A DNA stretch of 64,000 nt from Rouxiella sp. S1S-2 (lineage in GTDB: Bacteria; Pseudomonadota; Gammaproteobacteria; Enterobacterales; Enterobacteriaceae). The stretch is from the NCBI RefSeq assembly GCF_009208105.1, contig NZ_WFKL01000001.1:5116168-5180167 (forward strand), read 5' to 3'. Position numbers and translations under genes: made by a program. The notes under the pieces are model-generated. The model did no database searches and was not told where the DNA came from. It saw only the letters and a program-made list of their open reading frames with translations. Positions 51,476 through 62,697 of this stretch are shown here, piece after piece. Position 1 is the stretch's first letter; every line of letters begins with the position of its first letter.

Positions 51476-53752
51476 TTAAGCGTGTTCAGCACGCAGGCGC
51501 TTGGCTGCTTTCACCATGTTTTCCAGCGACTCGCGGGTCTCTGTCCAGCCGCGCGTTTTCAGGCCACAGTCTGGATTCACCCACAAGCGCTCTGCCGGAA
51601 TGCTATCAGCCGCTTTACGCAACAGGTTTTCAATCCACTCAACGCTTGGCACATTTGGTGAGTGAATATCATAAACGCCGGGTCCAATTTCATTTGGATA
51701 ATCGAACGCTTTGAAGGTTTCGATCAATTCCATATCAGAACGCGAGGTTTCAATGGTGATAACGTCAGCATCGAGTGCCGCAATGGAGTCCATGATGTCG
51801 TTGAATTCGCAGTAACACATGTGGGTGTGGATCTGCGTGTCGTCTTTGGCAATCGCGGCATTCAGTTTGAATGCATCAACCGCCCAACGCAGATACGCGT
51901 TCCACTCTGACTGACGCAGCGGCAAGCCTTCGCGTAGTGCAGGTTCATCAATCTGGATGATGCCGATGCCGGCTTTTTCCAAATCTTCCACTTCATCACG
52001 CAGCGCTAAACCGATTTGCTTGGCGATAGTTTCACGGCTGACGTCTTCACGTGGGAAAGACCAGCAGAGAATGGTAATGGGGCCAGTCAACATGCCTTTA
52101 ACCGGTTTAGCGGTCAGAGACTGTGCGTATTGTGCCCACTCAACGGTAATAGCTTCGGGGCGGCTCACGTCACCGATGATAACCGGTGGTTTCACGCAGC
52201 GTGAACCGTAGCTCTGTACCCAACCGTTTTGTGTGAACACAAAACCATCGAGATGCTCACCGAAGTATTCGACCATGTCGTTACGTTCAGCCTCACCGTG
52301 GACCAGAACGTCGATATCCAGACGCTCCTGCTCTTTAATCGCCTGCTTGATGTGCTCGCTGATGCCGGTACGGTAATTGGCGTTATCCAGACGACCTTGT
52401 TTGAAGTCCAGTCGCAGGCCTCGGATTTCGGTGGTTTGCGGGAATGAACCGATAGTGGTGGTCGGCCATAAAGGCAATTTGAAGCGGGCGCGCTGTGCTA
52501 GCGCTCGCTGGGTGTAAACGTTGGGACGTTCAATGTCCGCCGCCGTAATGGCCGCAACACGTTTGCCCACCGCTTCGTTGTGTACGCGCTTAGATTCGCG
52601 ACGAGCGCGAATTGGCGCGCTGTAGTCAGCCAGTTTTTTCAGCGTCTCTTCACTCGGGTCATTCAGGGCAGACGTTAGCAACGCCAACTCAGCACATTTT
52701 TGCAGACCGAAGGCGAACCAGCTTTTCACTTCGTCATCAAGACGTGTTTCAACGCTTAAATCGATGGGACTGTGCAGTAATGAACACGAGCTACCAAGCC
52801 AAACGTTGCGGCCCGCAATCAGCGGCTTTAGACGGTCGAACCAGGTGCCCAGGTCGGCACGCCATACGTTACGGCCGTTGATCACGCCCAGCGACAGAAG
52901 CCAGTCTTTTGGCAATTTGTCGGCAACCGTAGCCAAATCATCGCGACCGGCAACGGCATCAATGTGAAGACCTTGCACTGGCAATTGGCGGATGGTTTCA
53001 ATGTTGTGGCCCACGCTGTCGAAATAGGTCGTCAGCAGCACTTTAATGTGACCTTGCAACTGCTCATAAGCCGGTTTGTAGGCATCCAACCACGTTTGGG
53101 GCAATTCCAGAACCAGTGCAGGTTCGTCGATTTGAACCCATTCGATGCCGCGTTTTGCCAGCTCGGCCAGCACTTGTTGGTAAACAGGCAGAATATCGTT
53201 GATCAGCGACAGGCGCTCAAACTGCTGGCCCTTTACTTTGCCCAGCCACAGGTAGGTCAATGGACCCAGCAACACAGGTTTGACTTTGTGACCCAGCGCA
53301 AGCGCTTCGTCAACTTCGTCCAACAGCTGAGTCCAGGTCAGTTTGAACTGCTGACCTTGAGTGAACTCAGGCACCATGTAGTGATAGTTGGTGTTAAACC
53401 ATTTGGTCATTTCAGCAGCGGCGGCAGGTTTGCCGGTCGGTGCACGACCACGACCCAGACGGAACAGAGTATCGAGATCAACTGAACCGTCATCATTCTG
53501 GTGACGGGCCGGAACGTTACCCAGCAGCAGGCTGGTGGTCAGCACGTGATCGTACCAGGCGAAATCGCCAACCGGCAACAGATCCACACCAGCCTGCTGT
53601 TGTTGCTGCCAATGACGCGCACGCAGCTCGCGCCCGGTCGCCAGCAGTTCTTCTTGAGTGGTGCTGCCAGCCCAGTAGCTTTCCTGCGCTTTTTTCAGCT
53701 CACGACGCAAACCAACGCGCGGAAAACCCAGAGTGTGATTCAGTATCGTCAT
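51476..53752 (-). CDS. metE: Cobalamin-independent methionine synthase
   Basis: MetE transfers a methyl group from methyltetrahydropteroyltriglutamate to homocysteine, the last step of methionine synthesis. The protein is 758 aa (E. coli 753) with the duplicated TIM-barrel architecture. Zinc ligands are visible in the C-terminal half: HMCYCEFND (His and Cys), and [10 protein letters not shown] (Cys). The N-terminus [21 protein letters not shown] is conserved. It is divergent from its activator metR; met boxes for MetJ lie just upstream. Confidence 0.97.
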   Translation of the reverse strand: MTILNHTLGFPRVGLRRELKKAQESYWAGSTTQEELLATGRELRARHWQQQQQAGVDLLPVGDFAWYDHVLTTSLLLGNVPARHQNDDGSVDLDTLFRLGRGRAPTGKPAAAAEMTKWFNTNYHYMVPEFTQGQQFKLTWTQLLDEVDEALALGHKVKPVLLGPLTYLWLGKVKGQQFERLSLINDILPVYQQVLAELAKRGIEWVQIDEPALVLELPQTWLDAYKPAYEQLQGHIKVLLTTYFDSVGHNIETIRQLPVQGLHIDAVAGRDDLATVADKLPKDWLLSLGVINGRNVWRADLGTWFDRLKPLIAGRNVWLGSSCSLLHSPIDLSVETRLDDEVKSWFAFGLQKCAELALLTSALNDPSEETLKKLADYSAPIRARRESKRVHNEAVGKRVAAITAADIERPNVYTQRALAQRARFKLPLWPTTTIGSFPQTTEIRGLRLDFKQGRLDNANYRTGISEHIKQAIKEQERLDIDVLVHGEAERNDMVEYFGEHLDGFVFTQNGWVQSYGSRCVKPPVIIGDVSRPEAITVEWAQYAQSLTAKPVKGMLTGPITILCWSFPREDVSRETIAKQIGLALRDEVEDLEKAGIGIIQIDEPALREGLPLRQSEWNAYLRWAVDAFKLNAAIAKDDTQIHTHMCYCEFNDIMDSIAALDADVITIETSRSDMELIETFKAFDYPNEIGPGVYDIHSPNVPSVEWIENLLRKAADSIPAERLWVNPDCGLKTRGWTETRESLENMVKAAKRLRAEHA

Positions 53753-53768
53753 CTTTAAATTCCCATTT

Positions 53769-53792
53769 GGCCATCCAGATGTTTACACATCC
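53769..53792. promoter_or_regulatory. Three tandem met boxes (MetJ operator)
   Basis: On the minus strand the eight-base units GGATGTGT, AAACATCT and GGATGGCC stand side by side. Each resembles the met box AGACGTCT, the middle one best. They lie 17-40 bases upstream of metE, where MetJ with SAM would repress metE and perhaps metR. Confidence 0.6.
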
Positions 53793-53809
53793 ATAATCCG
53801 CAGGTACTG

Positions 53810-53815
53810 TATAAT
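53810..53815 (+). promoter_or_regulatory. Probable metR -10 element
   Basis: TATAAT lies 41 bases upstream of the metR start. A good -35 at the normal distance is absent. Confidence 0.45.
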
Positions 53816-53856
53816 CCACAAGCGCAATTTATTCACAGTGAAAGTGAAGGACTCTC

Positions 53857-54813
53857 ATGATCGAACTGAAACATCTGCGGACGCTGCAAGCTCTGCGAAA
53901 TACCGGCTCTCTTGCCGCCGCAGCGGCACAGCTTCACCAGACCCAATCTGCCCTGTCGCATCAGTTCAGCGACCTCGAGCAGCGTCTCGGTTTCAGACTT
54001 TTCGTGCGTAAAAGCCAGCCGCTGCGGTTTACGCCGCAGGGCGAAATCATGCTACAGCTGGCGGAGCAGGTGCTGCCGCAAATTCAGCAGGCACTCCAGG
54101 CTTGTCACGAGCCGCAACAGACTTCGCTGCGCATTGCTATCGAATGTCACAGCTGCATACAGTGGTTAACGCCTGCACTGGACGCGTTCCACAAGAATTG
54201 GCCACAGGTATTAATGGATTTTAAATCTGGCGTCACTTTTGACCCGCAGCCTGCGCTCCAACAGGGCGAGCTGGACATCGTGCTGACCTCCGACATTCTT
54301 CCGCGCAGCGGTCTGCACTACTCACCGATGTTTGATTTTGAAGTGCGTCTGGTTTTGGCGCCGGACCATCCACTGGCAAAGAAAGCGGTAATTACGCCGG
54401 AAGACTTGAGCAGCGAGATCCTCATGATCTATCCGGTTCAGCGTCAGCGTCTGGATATCTGGCGTCATTTCCTGCAGCCGGCGGGTGTGAGTCCGGCACT
54501 GAAAAACGTCGATAACACGCTGCTGCTGATTCAGATGGTGTCGGCGCACATGGGTATCGCCGCCCTGCCACACTGGGTGGTTGAGAGCTTTGAGAAGCAG
54601 GGATTGGTGGTGACCAAAACGCTGGGCGACGGTCTGTGGAGCCGACTCTATGCCGCCGTTCGCGACGGTGAGCAGCGCCAGGCCGTAACCGAGGCGTTCA
54701 TCCGCTCGGCACGCCAGCACGCCTGCAATAACCTGCCGTTCGTACGCGATGCTTCACGGCCCAACGGTACAGCTTCACAGGTAAAAGCGCTGCCGTTGCC
54801 GTCTGCGAGTTAA
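53857..54813 (+). CDS. metR: LysR-type activator of methionine genes MetR
   Basis: MetR activates metE, metH and related genes with homocysteine as co-effector. The protein is 318 aa (E. coli 317). The N-terminal winged helix (residues 1-60) has [21 protein letters not shown] as recognition region, and the effector domain begins near residue 90 with [19 protein letters not shown], a MetR hallmark. The ribosome site AAGGA precedes the start. Its stop codon shares the TTAA with the stop of the convergent transporter gene. Confidence 0.96.
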   Translation: MIELKHLRTLQALRNTGSLAAAAAQLHQTQSALSHQFSDLEQRLGFRLFVRKSQPLRFTPQGEIMLQLAEQVLPQIQQALQACHEPQQTSLRIAIECHSCIQWLTPALDAFHKNWPQVLMDFKSGVTFDPQPALQQGELDIVLTSDILPRSGLHYSPMFDFEVRLVLAPDHPLAKKAVITPEDLSSEILMIYPVQRQRLDIWRHFLQPAGVSPALKNVDNTLLLIQMVSAHMGIAALPHWVVESFEKQGLVVTKTLGDGLWSRLYAAVRDGEQRQAVTEAFIRSARQHACNNLPFVRDASRPNGTASQVKALPLPSAS

Positions 54814-56042
54814 TAAAGGCTCACTCGCCGCTGAACGACAAGCAACGTTATCGCCACCATCGAGAGGGCCGTTAGCGTAGCGGCGAGCAAGGTAAAGCCC
54901 AGGGACAGGCAAGTCAGATCAATAAGATAGCCGGTGACGACCGGCAGTAAACCGGCTGGAATATAAGCGCCGATGTTAAGCAATGCGTTGGCTTCTGCGC
55001 GACGCTCGGCGGCAATATTTAGCGACAACAGCGTTAATCCACCCAACTGCCCCAGCCCCTGTGCAGCCCCTGCCGCCAAAGCGGCAATGAAAATCGTCTT
55101 AACCCCACCGCCGTGCAATGTAAAAATAATACTCATCATCGCCACAATCAGCGCCGCGCCGCTGAAATAAAACACTCTCGCAATCGGCTGCTTACGACAC
55201 AGCAACTGCGTACCTACCGCCACGCTGAACATCATACAGGCCATTAATCCGGCAATCATCGGACTGCTTGCATGTGAAAAACGATTGAGCAATACGGGTC
55301 CCAGCGACAGCATCATCGAGGTTGCGGTCAGGCCGGGGGCGAAGAACAGTATTCCCAGCATTAAATGAAAAATATTCTTCGACGCAATCGACGGCAGACG
55401 CAATGGGCGGGATTTCTCAGCCATTTTTTCCTGTGCCGCAGGTAAACGCAGTGCAAGGGCTATCGCGCTAAGCTGCACCACCAACTCGACGGTAAACACG
55501 GTGAATACCGGATGCGGCAAGAATCGCACAATGACCCCACTCATCACCGGTCCTAGCCCTGCGCCGGTAACCATCGCGATAGACGCTATCAGCGCGGCCT
55601 GCCTTTTTCTGCCCTCACCTCCCGCATCAACTACGGCCGCCATGCTGGCTGTGACGGTGATCCCCACCGCAATACCGGTCAGAAACCGCGCCACCAACAG
55701 TAAGCAGACCGACTGCGCCATCATGAAACACAGACACGCCAATAGGGCGGCGATCAGGCCGGGCAGAATGATTTTTTTTCTTCCCAGCCGGCCGGCAAGC
55801 TGTCCGGCAACCAGCAGCGTTATCACCAGAGCCAAAATATAACAGCCGAAAATGAGCGTCAGAGTTCCAGAAGTAAAACTAAACTGCTGTTTCCAGTGGA
55901 TATAAAGCGAAGTTGGTGCATTGGATAGCATAAAGACAGCAATAACGATCCACGCTGTTTGTATAATCTGGCGCGGAGAATAGGTTAATGATGCAGTATT
56001 TATGGTGTTTATACGGCTTTCGTCAGGTAACGACTGCGACAT
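54810..56042 (-). CDS. MFS transporter
   Basis: This is a 12-span major facilitator superfamily transporter, 410 aa, substrate unknown. The loop 2-3 signature is [11 protein letters not shown] near residues 77-87, and motif C-like [12 protein letters not shown] near 158-169 suggests a drug:H+ antiporter type exporter. It is divergently paired with a LysR regulator and ends in a tail-to-tail contact with metR, in a position where E. coli carries other genes. The pairing suggests inducible efflux. Confidence 0.88.
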   Translation of the reverse strand: MSQSLPDESRINTINTASLTYSPRQIIQTAWIVIAVFMLSNAPTSLYIHWKQQFSFTSGTLTLIFGCYILALVITLLVAGQLAGRLGRKKIILPGLIAALLACLCFMMAQSVCLLLVARFLTGIAVGITVTASMAAVVDAGGEGRKRQAALIASIAMVTGAGLGPVMSGVIVRFLPHPVFTVFTVELVVQLSAIALALRLPAAQEKMAEKSRPLRLPSIASKNIFHLMLGILFFAPGLTATSMMLSLGPVLLNRFSHASSPMIAGLMACMMFSVAVGTQLLCRKQPIARVFYFSGAALIVAMMSIIFTLHGGGVKTIFIAALAAGAAQGLGQLGGLTLLSLNIAAERRAEANALLNIGAYIPAGLLPVVTGYLIDLTCLSLGFTLLAATLTALSMVAITLLVVQRRVSLY

Positions 56043-56145
56043 GATTTTTTCCTGTAATTAAATGGCTGAAGAGACCGTTCAGCCTGACGAAGAGGATAAA
56101 GATAAAAACACAGAAGAAAAATAAGCTAAAATTCCAAACATATCG

Positions 56146-56157
56146 GACAAAAATGTC
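56146..56157. promoter_or_regulatory. Inverted repeat in the MFS/LysR intergenic region
   Basis: GACA-AAAA-TGTC is a short perfect inverted repeat 20 bases upstream of the LysR start and about 104 bases from the transporter start. It could be an autoregulatory site; it is not a clean T-N11-A LysR box. Confidence 0.35.
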
Positions 56158-56177
56158 TTAAATGAGGGTTTTTTCTC

Positions 56178-57065
56178 ATGAGTAAACTCAGCGGTATTGA
56201 AATTTTTGCACAGGTTGCCGAGACGCGAAGTTTCTCTGAAACGGCCAAACAGCTGGGCGTGTCTTCGTCCGCGGTGGGTAAAAGCATTGCACGGCTAGAG
56301 GCGCGTTTATCCGCACAGTTGTTTTATCGCAGTACGCGCAGCATCACCCTCACCACGGAAGGGGCACAGTATTTAGAGCGCTGTCGCCGTATTCTTGCCG
56401 AAGTTGAAAACGCCGAGCTTGAACTGATGGAAAGCCATCGCGCACCTCAGGGCCAACTGAAGATTAGCCTGCCGTTTGTCGACGTGATTGTGCTGCCGCT
56501 GGTCAGTGGATTTATGCAGCGCTATCCCGATATTCAGCTCGATATCGACATGACCGACCGGATGGTAGATATCATCGAAGAGGGTTTTGACGCGGTCATC
56601 CGCACCGGTACGCCGATAGATTCACGGCTAAAATCTCGATTTCTAGGGGGCTATCAGCGGGCGATTGTGGCAGCGCCGGCTTATCTCGAGAAAAGGGACA
56701 CGCCGCAGCATGCTGCCGAGCTGGCTCAACACACCTGCCTGCTGCATAAATATCCCAGCACGGGAAGAATCGAACAGTGGACCGGGGATATTGAGGCCTC
56801 AGAGCTGCCCGCGGCGTTGGTGTGTAATACTAACCGGGTGATTATCGACGCCACGCTTAAAGGCTTGGGGATCGCCTGTTTGCCAGAATATCAGGTGCGT
56901 CAGTATCTCATTGAGGGGAAATTAGAGCAGATTCTTAAAGGGCAGTCTGCGGCCGAAAATGGTTATTGGGCGCTGTGGCCGGTGAGTAAACATGTGACCC
57001 CCAAATTACGGGCTTTTATCGATTATCTGGTGGAATACTTTAACGAGAACCCGCTTAGTGCTTAA
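56178..57065 (+). CDS. LysR-family transcriptional regulator
   Basis: This is a 295-aa LysR regulator. The winged helix covers residues 1-60 (FAQVAETRSFSETAKQLGVSSSAVGKSIARLE), followed by a linker helix and a two-lobe effector domain starting near GQLKISLPFVDVIVLPLV. The AARFxGR-like FDAVIRTGTPIDSRLKSR stretch places it in the CrgA/DsdC-like group often controlling neighbouring transporters or oxidoreductases. A GAGGG ribosome site is nine bases upstream. It probably controls the divergent MFS gene; the inducer is unknown. Confidence 0.88.
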   Translation: MSKLSGIEIFAQVAETRSFSETAKQLGVSSSAVGKSIARLEARLSAQLFYRSTRSITLTTEGAQYLERCRRILAEVENAELELMESHRAPQGQLKISLPFVDVIVLPLVSGFMQRYPDIQLDIDMTDRMVDIIEEGFDAVIRTGTPIDSRLKSRFLGGYQRAIVAAPAYLEKRDTPQHAAELAQHTCLLHKYPSTGRIEQWTGDIEASELPAALVCNTNRVIIDATLKGLGIACLPEYQVRQYLIEGKLEQILKGQSAAENGYWALWPVSKHVTPKLRAFIDYLVEYFNENPLSA

Positions 57066-57147
57066 GTTCAAGGTTTGTCTGAAAAATGCCCAACGACCTC
57101 GTTGATGAAGTAAACTTAAAGCAGGAAACTTTAGCAGGGGAACTATC

Positions 57148-57465
57148 ATGAACGTTATTCATCAGATTATCACCGGCATGGCACTGGCGTTGATTGCAGC
57201 GTCCGCTTTCGCCGCCGTAACGCAAACGCCGATTGAAAGGCAGCAACAGTTGCTGAACAATCCATCGCAACAGCGCATGCAACAACGTATGCAGAGCGAT
57301 GATCGGCTGCATCAGCGTCAGTTGGAGCAGGATCAAAAGTTCAGCCAACAACAGCAGCAATTGCGGTTACGTTCTCAATCGCTCAATGACCAACAGCGCC
57401 TGCAGCAAAACCAGCTCAATAACAACCAGCAGATTCTGCAGCAGAAGCTGAACCAAAGACCGTAG
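57148..57465 (+). CDS. Small secreted Gln-rich protein, DUF2756/YhhA-like
   Basis: The 105-aa protein has a signal peptide of about 22 residues ending in ASAFA before AVTQTP. The mature part is almost entirely Gln, Asn, Arg and Leu (LLNNPSQQRMQQRMQSDDRL), so it is predicted helical and periplasmic. E. coli yhhA, a gene of the same type (as I recall, DUF2756), also lies next to ugpQ, which supports the identity. The function is unknown. Ribosome site GGGGA precedes the start. Confidence 0.75.
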   Translation: MNVIHQIITGMALALIAASAFAAVTQTPIERQQQLLNNPSQQRMQQRMQSDDRLHQRQLEQDQKFSQQQQQLRLRSQSLNDQQRLQQNQLNNNQQILQQKLNQRP

Positions 57466-57473
57466 GGTATTCG

Positions 57474-57543
57474 TGATGGGGGCACGTGTTTCGCCACCTC
57501 AGTCCCCCATCCTAACCCCTCCCACGGGGAAGGGCGTTAGTTC
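57474..57543. repeat. GC-rich intergenic inverted repeats between yhhA-like gene and ugpQ
   Basis: GATGGGGG at 57475-57482 pairs with CCCCCATC at 57507-57514. It is followed by CCTAACCCCTCCCACGGGGA and AGGGCGTTAG, which resembles the CCCC-TAACCC-AGGG intergenic repeats widespread in enterobacteria. It could act as a terminator for both convergent genes. Confidence 0.5.
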
Positions 57544-58293
57544 TTAAATCTTGGCCGCAAAATCCGGGCCTATCAGGTCGATGCGGTCTGTGCAGATGCA
57601 GTCCACGCCCCAGCCCAACAGTTGGCTTGCTCTTTCCGGACTGTTCACCGTATACACCAGAATGTGCAAACCGGCCTGTTTCAGGCTGTGCACCCGCTCT
57701 TCGGTCAGTTCTTTATGATTAATATGCAACGAAACGCAGCCCAGACGCGTGGTTAACGCCTGCCAGTTCTCGTCCCACTTATCCAATAAAATTCCGCGTG
57801 GCAGCTCGGGCGCAGCGGCCTGCGCGGCCTCAAGCGACGCGACGTCAAACGAGGAAAGCAGAGGCGGAACGGCCTGACCCTGCCACAGTTCGCGTGCCGC
57901 CAATGCCACCTGCTCACCGGTCTCAAATGCCAGTCCGGTCGTGCCTTTGATTTCGATATTGGCCATCATGCCGTATTTGGCACAGCGCGCCGCCACTTCT
58001 GACAGCAGCGGCAATTTCTCTCCGCTAAAGCTGCTGCTGTACCAGCTGCCTGCATCAAGCTGAACCAGTTTGTCCCAACCCAACTCTCCCGCCACGCCCC
58101 AGCCGTTGCTGGTGCGGTTAAGGGTGTCATCATGCAGCAGAAAAATTTCGCCGCCCTGTGCCAATTTGACGTCAAACTCAATCATGCTGTGGCCGAGACG
58201 CGCACCGGTATCAATCGCCGCCAAAGTATTTTCAGGCGCCAGCGAACCGCCGCCGCGATGGGCCACAATTCGTGGATAAGGCCAAGCTGTCAT
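57544..58293 (-). CDS. ugpQ: Glycerophosphodiester phosphodiesterase UgpQ
   Basis: UgpQ is the cytoplasmic phosphodiesterase that releases glycerol 3-phosphate from glycerophosphodiesters imported by UgpBAEC. The protein is 249 aa (E. coli 247). GDPD motifs are [18 protein letters not shown] near the N-terminus, [18 protein letters not shown], and NIEIKG. The ATG at 58293 is preceded by GGAG at good spacing; a GTG two codons upstream sits on that site and is less likely. It is the last gene of the ugp operon. Confidence 0.95.
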   Translation of the reverse strand: MTAWPYPRIVAHRGGGSLAPENTLAAIDTGARLGHSMIEFDVKLAQGGEIFLLHDDTLNRTSNGWGVAGELGWDKLVQLDAGSWYSSSFSGEKLPLLSEVAARCAKYGMMANIEIKGTTGLAFETGEQVALAARELWQGQAVPPLLSSFDVASLEAAQAAAPELPRGILLDKWDENWQALTTRLGCVSLHINHKELTEERVHSLKQAGLHILVYTVNSPERASQLLGWGVDCICTDRIDLIGPDFAAKI

Positions 58294-58295
58294 GT

Positions 58296-59369
58296 TCACT
58301 CCATCCGTAATCCGCTTTTTGAATCAAAAAAGTGTAGCGCGTGCGCGGGTAAAACCAAACGTAATTGCGTGCCCGTCGCCGGACAATTTTCATGTGAGAG
58401 TCGCACTACCATGCCGCTTCCCGCCCAAACGCCGTGGGCCAGATTGTCCGCACCCAGCAACTCAAGGTTTTTCAGCTCCATCGGAATGCCAGTGTGCGGA
58501 TCGTCCGTGAGTTGAATATGCTCCGGTCGCACCCCTAAGGTCAACACGCGACCGCCCCACTCGGGACGGGCCTTTGGCAGCGGCAGCTCGTATCCGCCCT
58601 CCATCACCAGCGATGTGCCGTCGGAGGTCAATTGCCCCGGCAGCAGGTTCATTGCCGGTGAACCAATAAAGCTGGCGACAAACAGACTGGCAGGACGCTG
58701 ATAAACCTCTGAAGGAGTACCGATTTGCTCGGCAATCCCTTTGTTCATCACAATCACGCGCTCGGCCAAGGTCATCGCCTCAACCTGGTCGTGCGTCACA
58801 TACAGGCTGGTGGTCCGCAGGCGGCGGTGCAACTGCTGTAACTCGAGGCGCATTTGCACGCGCAGCTTCGCATCCAGGTTCGATAAAGGTTCATCAAAAA
58901 GAAAAACGGCCGGCTCGCGCACGATGGCACGCCCCATTGCTACACGCTGGCGCTGACCGCCGGAAAGCTCGCGCGGTTTGCGTTTAAGCAGTGGACCCAG
59001 CTCAAGAATACGCGCCGCCTCTTCAACCCGCGCCTGAATCTGCGCTTTACCGAAGCCGCGAATTTTCAGGCCGTAGGCCATGTTGTCGTACACGCTCATG
59101 TGCGGATAGAGCGCGTAGTTTTGAAATACCATCGCGATGCCGCGATCTTTCGGTTCAAGATTGGTCACACGCACATTGTCGATATAAATATCGCCGCTGG
59201 TGGTGCGCTCCAGCCCGGCCACCATGCGCAGCAGGGTAGACTTACCGCAGCCCGAAGGGCCAACCATCACGATAAATTCGCCGTCGGCAACGTCCAGATC
59301 GATAGTTTTGATAATCTGATTCTGTCCGTCGTAAGACTTGGTCACTGCCTGTAGTTTTAAATTTGCCAT
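58296..59369 (-). CDS. ugpC: sn-glycerol-3-phosphate import ATPase UgpC
   Basis: UgpC is the ABC ATPase of the glycerol 3-phosphate importer. The protein is 357 aa (E. coli 356). Walker [10 protein letters not shown] is at residues 37-45, the signature is [15 protein letters not shown], Walker B is [13 protein letters not shown], and the H-loop is [13 protein letters not shown]-terminal MalK-like regulatory domain (TOBE) follows from about residue 240. It lies 37 bases downstream of ugpE. Confidence 0.96.
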   Translation of the reverse strand: MANLKLQAVTKSYDGQNQIIKTIDLDVADGEFIVMVGPSGCGKSTLLRMVAGLERTTSGDIYIDNVRVTNLEPKDRGIAMVFQNYALYPHMSVYDNMAYGLKIRGFGKAQIQARVEEAARILELGPLLKRKPRELSGGQRQRVAMGRAIVREPAVFLFDEPLSNLDAKLRVQMRLELQQLHRRLRTTSLYVTHDQVEAMTLAERVIVMNKGIAEQIGTPSEVYQRPASLFVASFIGSPAMNLLPGQLTSDGTSLVMEGGYELPLPKARPEWGGRVLTLGVRPEHIQLTDDPHTGIPMELKNLELLGADNLAHGVWAGSGMVVRLSHENCPATGTQLRLVLPAHALHFFDSKSGLRME

Positions 59370-59406
59370 GTTTGTTGTTTACCAAGTGAATCGTTTGCCA
59401 TGTTAA

Positions 59407-60252
59407 TCATTTTTCACTGTCTACCAGGCCGCGCACAAACCAGCGCTGCATCAGGAGCACTACTGCCAAAGGTGGCAATAACGTCAGGATCATTGCGGCC
59501 ATCACCTGATTCCACTGTGTCGAACCGTCTCCAGAGGAGATCATGCTCTTGATTCCGGCCACCGCGGTGCCCATCGAGGCATCGCTGGTCACTAAAATCG
59601 GCCACAGATATTGGTTCCAGCCGTAAATAAAGGTGATAACAAACAGCGCTGCGAGGTTGGTTTTCGATAATGGCAGCACGATGTCCCAGAAAAAGCGCAT
59701 CGCACCCGCGCCGTCGATACGCGCCGCTTCCAGCAGTTCGTCCGGCAGAGTCATAAAGAACTGTCGGAACAGGAAGGTCGCGGTGGCCGAAGCCATTAGC
59801 GGCAGCGTAAGACCCGTGTAACTGTCGAGCATGTGCAAATTAGCAATAACCTGCACCGTCGGGAAAATACGCACTTCTACTGGCAACATCAGAGTCATAA
59901 AAATTAGCCAGAAGAACAGGTTACGCAGCGGAAAACGGAAATAGACGATGGCGAAGGCCGATAGCATTGAAATTGAAATCTTGCCGACGGTAATCGCCAT
60001 CGCCATGATAAAGCTGTTCAACAGCAGCGGACCAAACGCCGGACTGTTGCTGCCCGCGCCCTGCGTCCAGATGGTGCGGATGTTCTCAAAAAAGTGCCCG
60101 CCGGGGATCAGGCTCATCGGCACCTGAAAAATCTGTTTGTTATCCAGCGTCGCGGCAACAAAGGCCACGTACAGCGGGAACAACACCATCAGCACGCCAA
60201 TAATCAGCACAGCGTGACAGAAAATATCAAGACCTCTTCTGTTTTCAATCAT
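59407..60252 (-). CDS. ugpE: sn-glycerol-3-phosphate transport permease UgpE
   Basis: UgpE is one of two inner-membrane permeases of the glycerol 3-phosphate ABC importer. The protein is 281 aa, identical in length to E. coli. It has six hydrophobic segments and the EAA loop [20 protein letters not shown] that contacts UgpC. The start overlaps the ugpA stop by four bases (ATGA). Confidence 0.95.
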   Translation of the reverse strand: MIENRRGLDIFCHAVLIIGVLMVLFPLYVAFVAATLDNKQIFQVPMSLIPGGHFFENIRTIWTQGAGSNSPAFGPLLLNSFIMAMAITVGKISISMLSAFAIVYFRFPLRNLFFWLIFMTLMLPVEVRIFPTVQVIANLHMLDSYTGLTLPLMASATATFLFRQFFMTLPDELLEAARIDGAGAMRFFWDIVLPLSKTNLAALFVITFIYGWNQYLWPILVTSDASMGTAVAGIKSMISSGDGSTQWNQVMAAMILTLLPPLAVVLLMQRWFVRGLVDSEK

Positions 60253-61136
60253 TGGTAACGCACCTTACGCTCGACGAAGCGGAACTGAATAAATGTCAGG
60301 GCAATCACCATGACCATCAGCACTACCGACTGCGCGGCCGAGCTAGAGAGATCGAGACCGGTGAAACCTTCACGATATACCTTATAAATCAAGGTAGTGG
60401 TTGCCTGAACCGGTCCGCCCTGCGTTGCCGCGTCAATCACCGGGAAGGTGTCGAAGAAGGCGTAAACCAGATTGACCACCAGCAGGAAGAAGCTGACCGG
60501 TGAAATCAGCGGCAGTACCAGATTGAAGAAGCGTCGAATGGGACCGGCGCCGTCAATGGCCGCGGCCTCAACCAGTGAACGGGGAATCGACTGCAGCGCG
60601 GCTAAAAAGAACAGGAAGTTGTAGCTCACCTGCTGCCAAATTGACGCCAGCACCACCAGAAACATCGCTTGTCCGCTGTTTTGCGCATGGTTCCAGTTAT
60701 AACCAAGCGTACCGAGGAAATGCGTTATCAAACCCAAGCCAGGGCTGAACAAAAACATCCACAGTACGGCGGCAACGGCGGGCGCAACGGCATAAGGCAG
60801 AATCAGTAACGTTTGATAAATCCGGCTGCCGCGGATCACGTGGTCAACCATTGCCGCCAGCAGCAGAGAGATGCCCAGGCCAAAAAATGCCACCATAAAG
60901 CTGAATTTCAGCGTGGTGTAGAAAGAGGCGAGGTAGTAAGGATCCTGGAACAGCTGTTGAAAGTTAGTCAGACCGGCAAACACGCTCGAGACCCCAAAAG
61001 GATCCATTGTTTGCATCGAAAACCACAGTGCCTGACCGGCGGGCCACAGGAAAAAGATGGCCGTAATCAACAATTGAGGCAGAACCAGCGCATAAGGCAG
61101 CCAGCTACAGCCAAACCCGGGACGGTGTGAACTCAT
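60249..61136 (-). CDS. ugpA: sn-glycerol-3-phosphate transport permease UgpA
   Basis: UgpA is the partner permease of UgpE. The protein is 295 aa, the E. coli length, with six membrane segments and the EAA loop [20 protein letters not shown] near residue 194. The N-terminus [23 protein letters not shown] starts the first membrane helix. It follows ugpB after 151 bases and overlaps ugpE. Confidence 0.95.
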   Translation of the reverse strand: MSSHRPGFGCSWLPYALVLPQLLITAIFFLWPAGQALWFSMQTMDPFGVSSVFAGLTNFQQLFQDPYYLASFYTTLKFSFMVAFFGLGISLLLAAMVDHVIRGSRIYQTLLILPYAVAPAVAAVLWMFLFSPGLGLITHFLGTLGYNWNHAQNSGQAMFLVVLASIWQQVSYNFLFFLAALQSIPRSLVEAAAIDGAGPIRRFFNLVLPLISPVSFFLLVVNLVYAFFDTFPVIDAATQGGPVQATTTLIYKVYREGFTGLDLSSSAAQSVVLMVMVIALTFIQFRFVERKVRYQ

Positions 61137-61287
61137 ATGAATTACTCATCAAAACAAGAGACGGACAAGAGGGTGTGAAGCTCGTACGTTTGCAATCGCC
61201 AAAACGAATGACAGAGCAACGCGTAAAAACGACAATCGAGACACATTTTTACGTGCTGCCCTATCAGGCTTTAGTAGACCGCGGGCG

Positions 61288-62604
61288 TTATTGCTTCACT
61301 GATGCTTCAAAGCGACGCAGCAGCAGATTTCCACGCTGTACGGACTCATCCAGCGCCTGTTTAGCCGTTTTCTGGCCGCTCCACACGCCTTCCAGCTCTT
61401 CATCAACAATGGTACGAATCTGTGGCATGTTGCCCAGACGCAGACCTTTGGTGAAAGGCAACGGCGGCTTGTTCATCATCTGGCGAGTGGCCACGTCAGA
61501 GCCTGGGTTCTTGTCATAAAAGCCCTGCTGCTTGGTCAGCTCATAGGCCGCCGTCGTCACCGGCAGATAGCCGGTTTTCTGGTGCCATTCAGCGGCGATC
61601 GCTGGCGTTGTCAGGAACTGCAGGAATTCGGCAACACCTTTATAGGTTGCGTCGTCCTTGCCTTTCATAACCCACAGGCTTGCACCACCGATAATGGCGT
61701 TTTGTGGTGCACCCTTGACGTCGGCGTCGTAAGGCATCATACCCACGCCGTAGTTAAATTTGGCGTACTGGCGGATATCGGCCAGTGAACCGGAAGAGGC
61801 GGTGGTCATGGCGCAGTCGCCGTTATAGAACTTGGCGGTAGACTCATCCTGACGACCGTAGTAGGTGAATTCACCCTTCTTGTTCATGTCTTCCAGGAAT
61901 TGAATATGCTTGATTTGCTCAGGCTTGTTGAACTCCAGAACCGCATCGGTACCGTCAAAGCCGTTGTTCTTGGTTGCCACTGGCAGACCGTGCCAGGCGC
62001 TGAAGTTCTCAATCTGAATCCAACCCTGCCAACCGCTGGCATAGCCACACTTCATGCCGGCTTCTTTCAGCTTGGCGGTGTCTTGCTCCAGCTCCTGCCA
62101 GGTTTTTGGCGGCTGATCGGGATTCAGACCGGCTTTTTTAAACGCGTCTTTGTTGTAGTACAACACCGGCGTTGAGCTGTTAAACGGCTGCGACAGCAGG
62201 CGTCCCTGAGAATCTGAATAGTAGCCGGAAACCGTCGGCACAAACTGGGAAACGTCTTCTTTCAGGCCCGCATCGGCAAACACCTGGTAAACCGGCTTAA
62301 TCGCCTTGCTTGCCATCATGGTCGCGGTGCCCACTTCATAAACCTGCAAAATTGCCGGTGCGTTGCCGGTACGATAAGCCGCGATGCCTGCTGCCAGGTT
62401 CTGGTCGTATTTGCCTTTATAAACAGGAACGATTTTTACATCAGGGTGCGTTTGGTTAAAACGATCGGCCAGTGAGTTAACTTCTTTACCTAGCTCACCG
62501 TCCATTGAGTGCCAAAAAGGGATTTCCGTGACGGCAAAAGCGTTGGCACTAATAGCCAGCATAAGTGCTGCACCCAGAGCTGATTTTTTTACGTTGATGT
62601 ACAT
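61288..62604 (-). CDS. ugpB: sn-glycerol-3-phosphate-binding periplasmic protein UgpB
   Basis: UgpB is the periplasmic receptor that delivers glycerol 3-phosphate and glycerophosphodiesters to UgpAE. The protein is 438 aa as in E. coli. The signal peptide is about 24 residues ([19 protein letters not shown]), followed by the mature N-terminus [19 protein letters not shown]. Ligand-pocket segments such as [20 protein letters not shown] and [10 protein letters not shown] are conserved. It is the first gene of the operon, controlled by the Pho boxes upstream. Confidence 0.96.
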   Translation of the reverse strand: MYINVKKSALGAALMLAISANAFAVTEIPFWHSMDGELGKEVNSLADRFNQTHPDVKIVPVYKGKYDQNLAAGIAAYRTGNAPAILQVYEVGTATMMASKAIKPVYQVFADAGLKEDVSQFVPTVSGYYSDSQGRLLSQPFNSSTPVLYYNKDAFKKAGLNPDQPPKTWQELEQDTAKLKEAGMKCGYASGWQGWIQIENFSAWHGLPVATKNNGFDGTDAVLEFNKPEQIKHIQFLEDMNKKGEFTYYGRQDESTAKFYNGDCAMTTASSGSLADIRQYAKFNYGVGMMPYDADVKGAPQNAIIGGASLWVMKGKDDATYKGVAEFLQFLTTPAIAAEWHQKTGYLPVTTAAYELTKQQGFYDKNPGSDVATRQMMNKPPLPFTKGLRLGNMPQIRTIVDEELEGVWSGQKTAKQALDESVQRGNLLLRRFEASVKQ

Positions 62605-62697
62605 GCCTGTCTCCTGAATTCTGCTGGTGTAAGGAAATGCAGAGAAATAATGGAAGTTACAAAATTTTTTATTCGGGAGCTAACATGACACGGCTAA

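Noticed and set aside
53821-53850. A MetR-type TGAA-N5-TTCA site near the metR start
   Set aside because: Only the left half-site is present (TGAATAAATTGCG on the minus strand); the right half does not match well enough.
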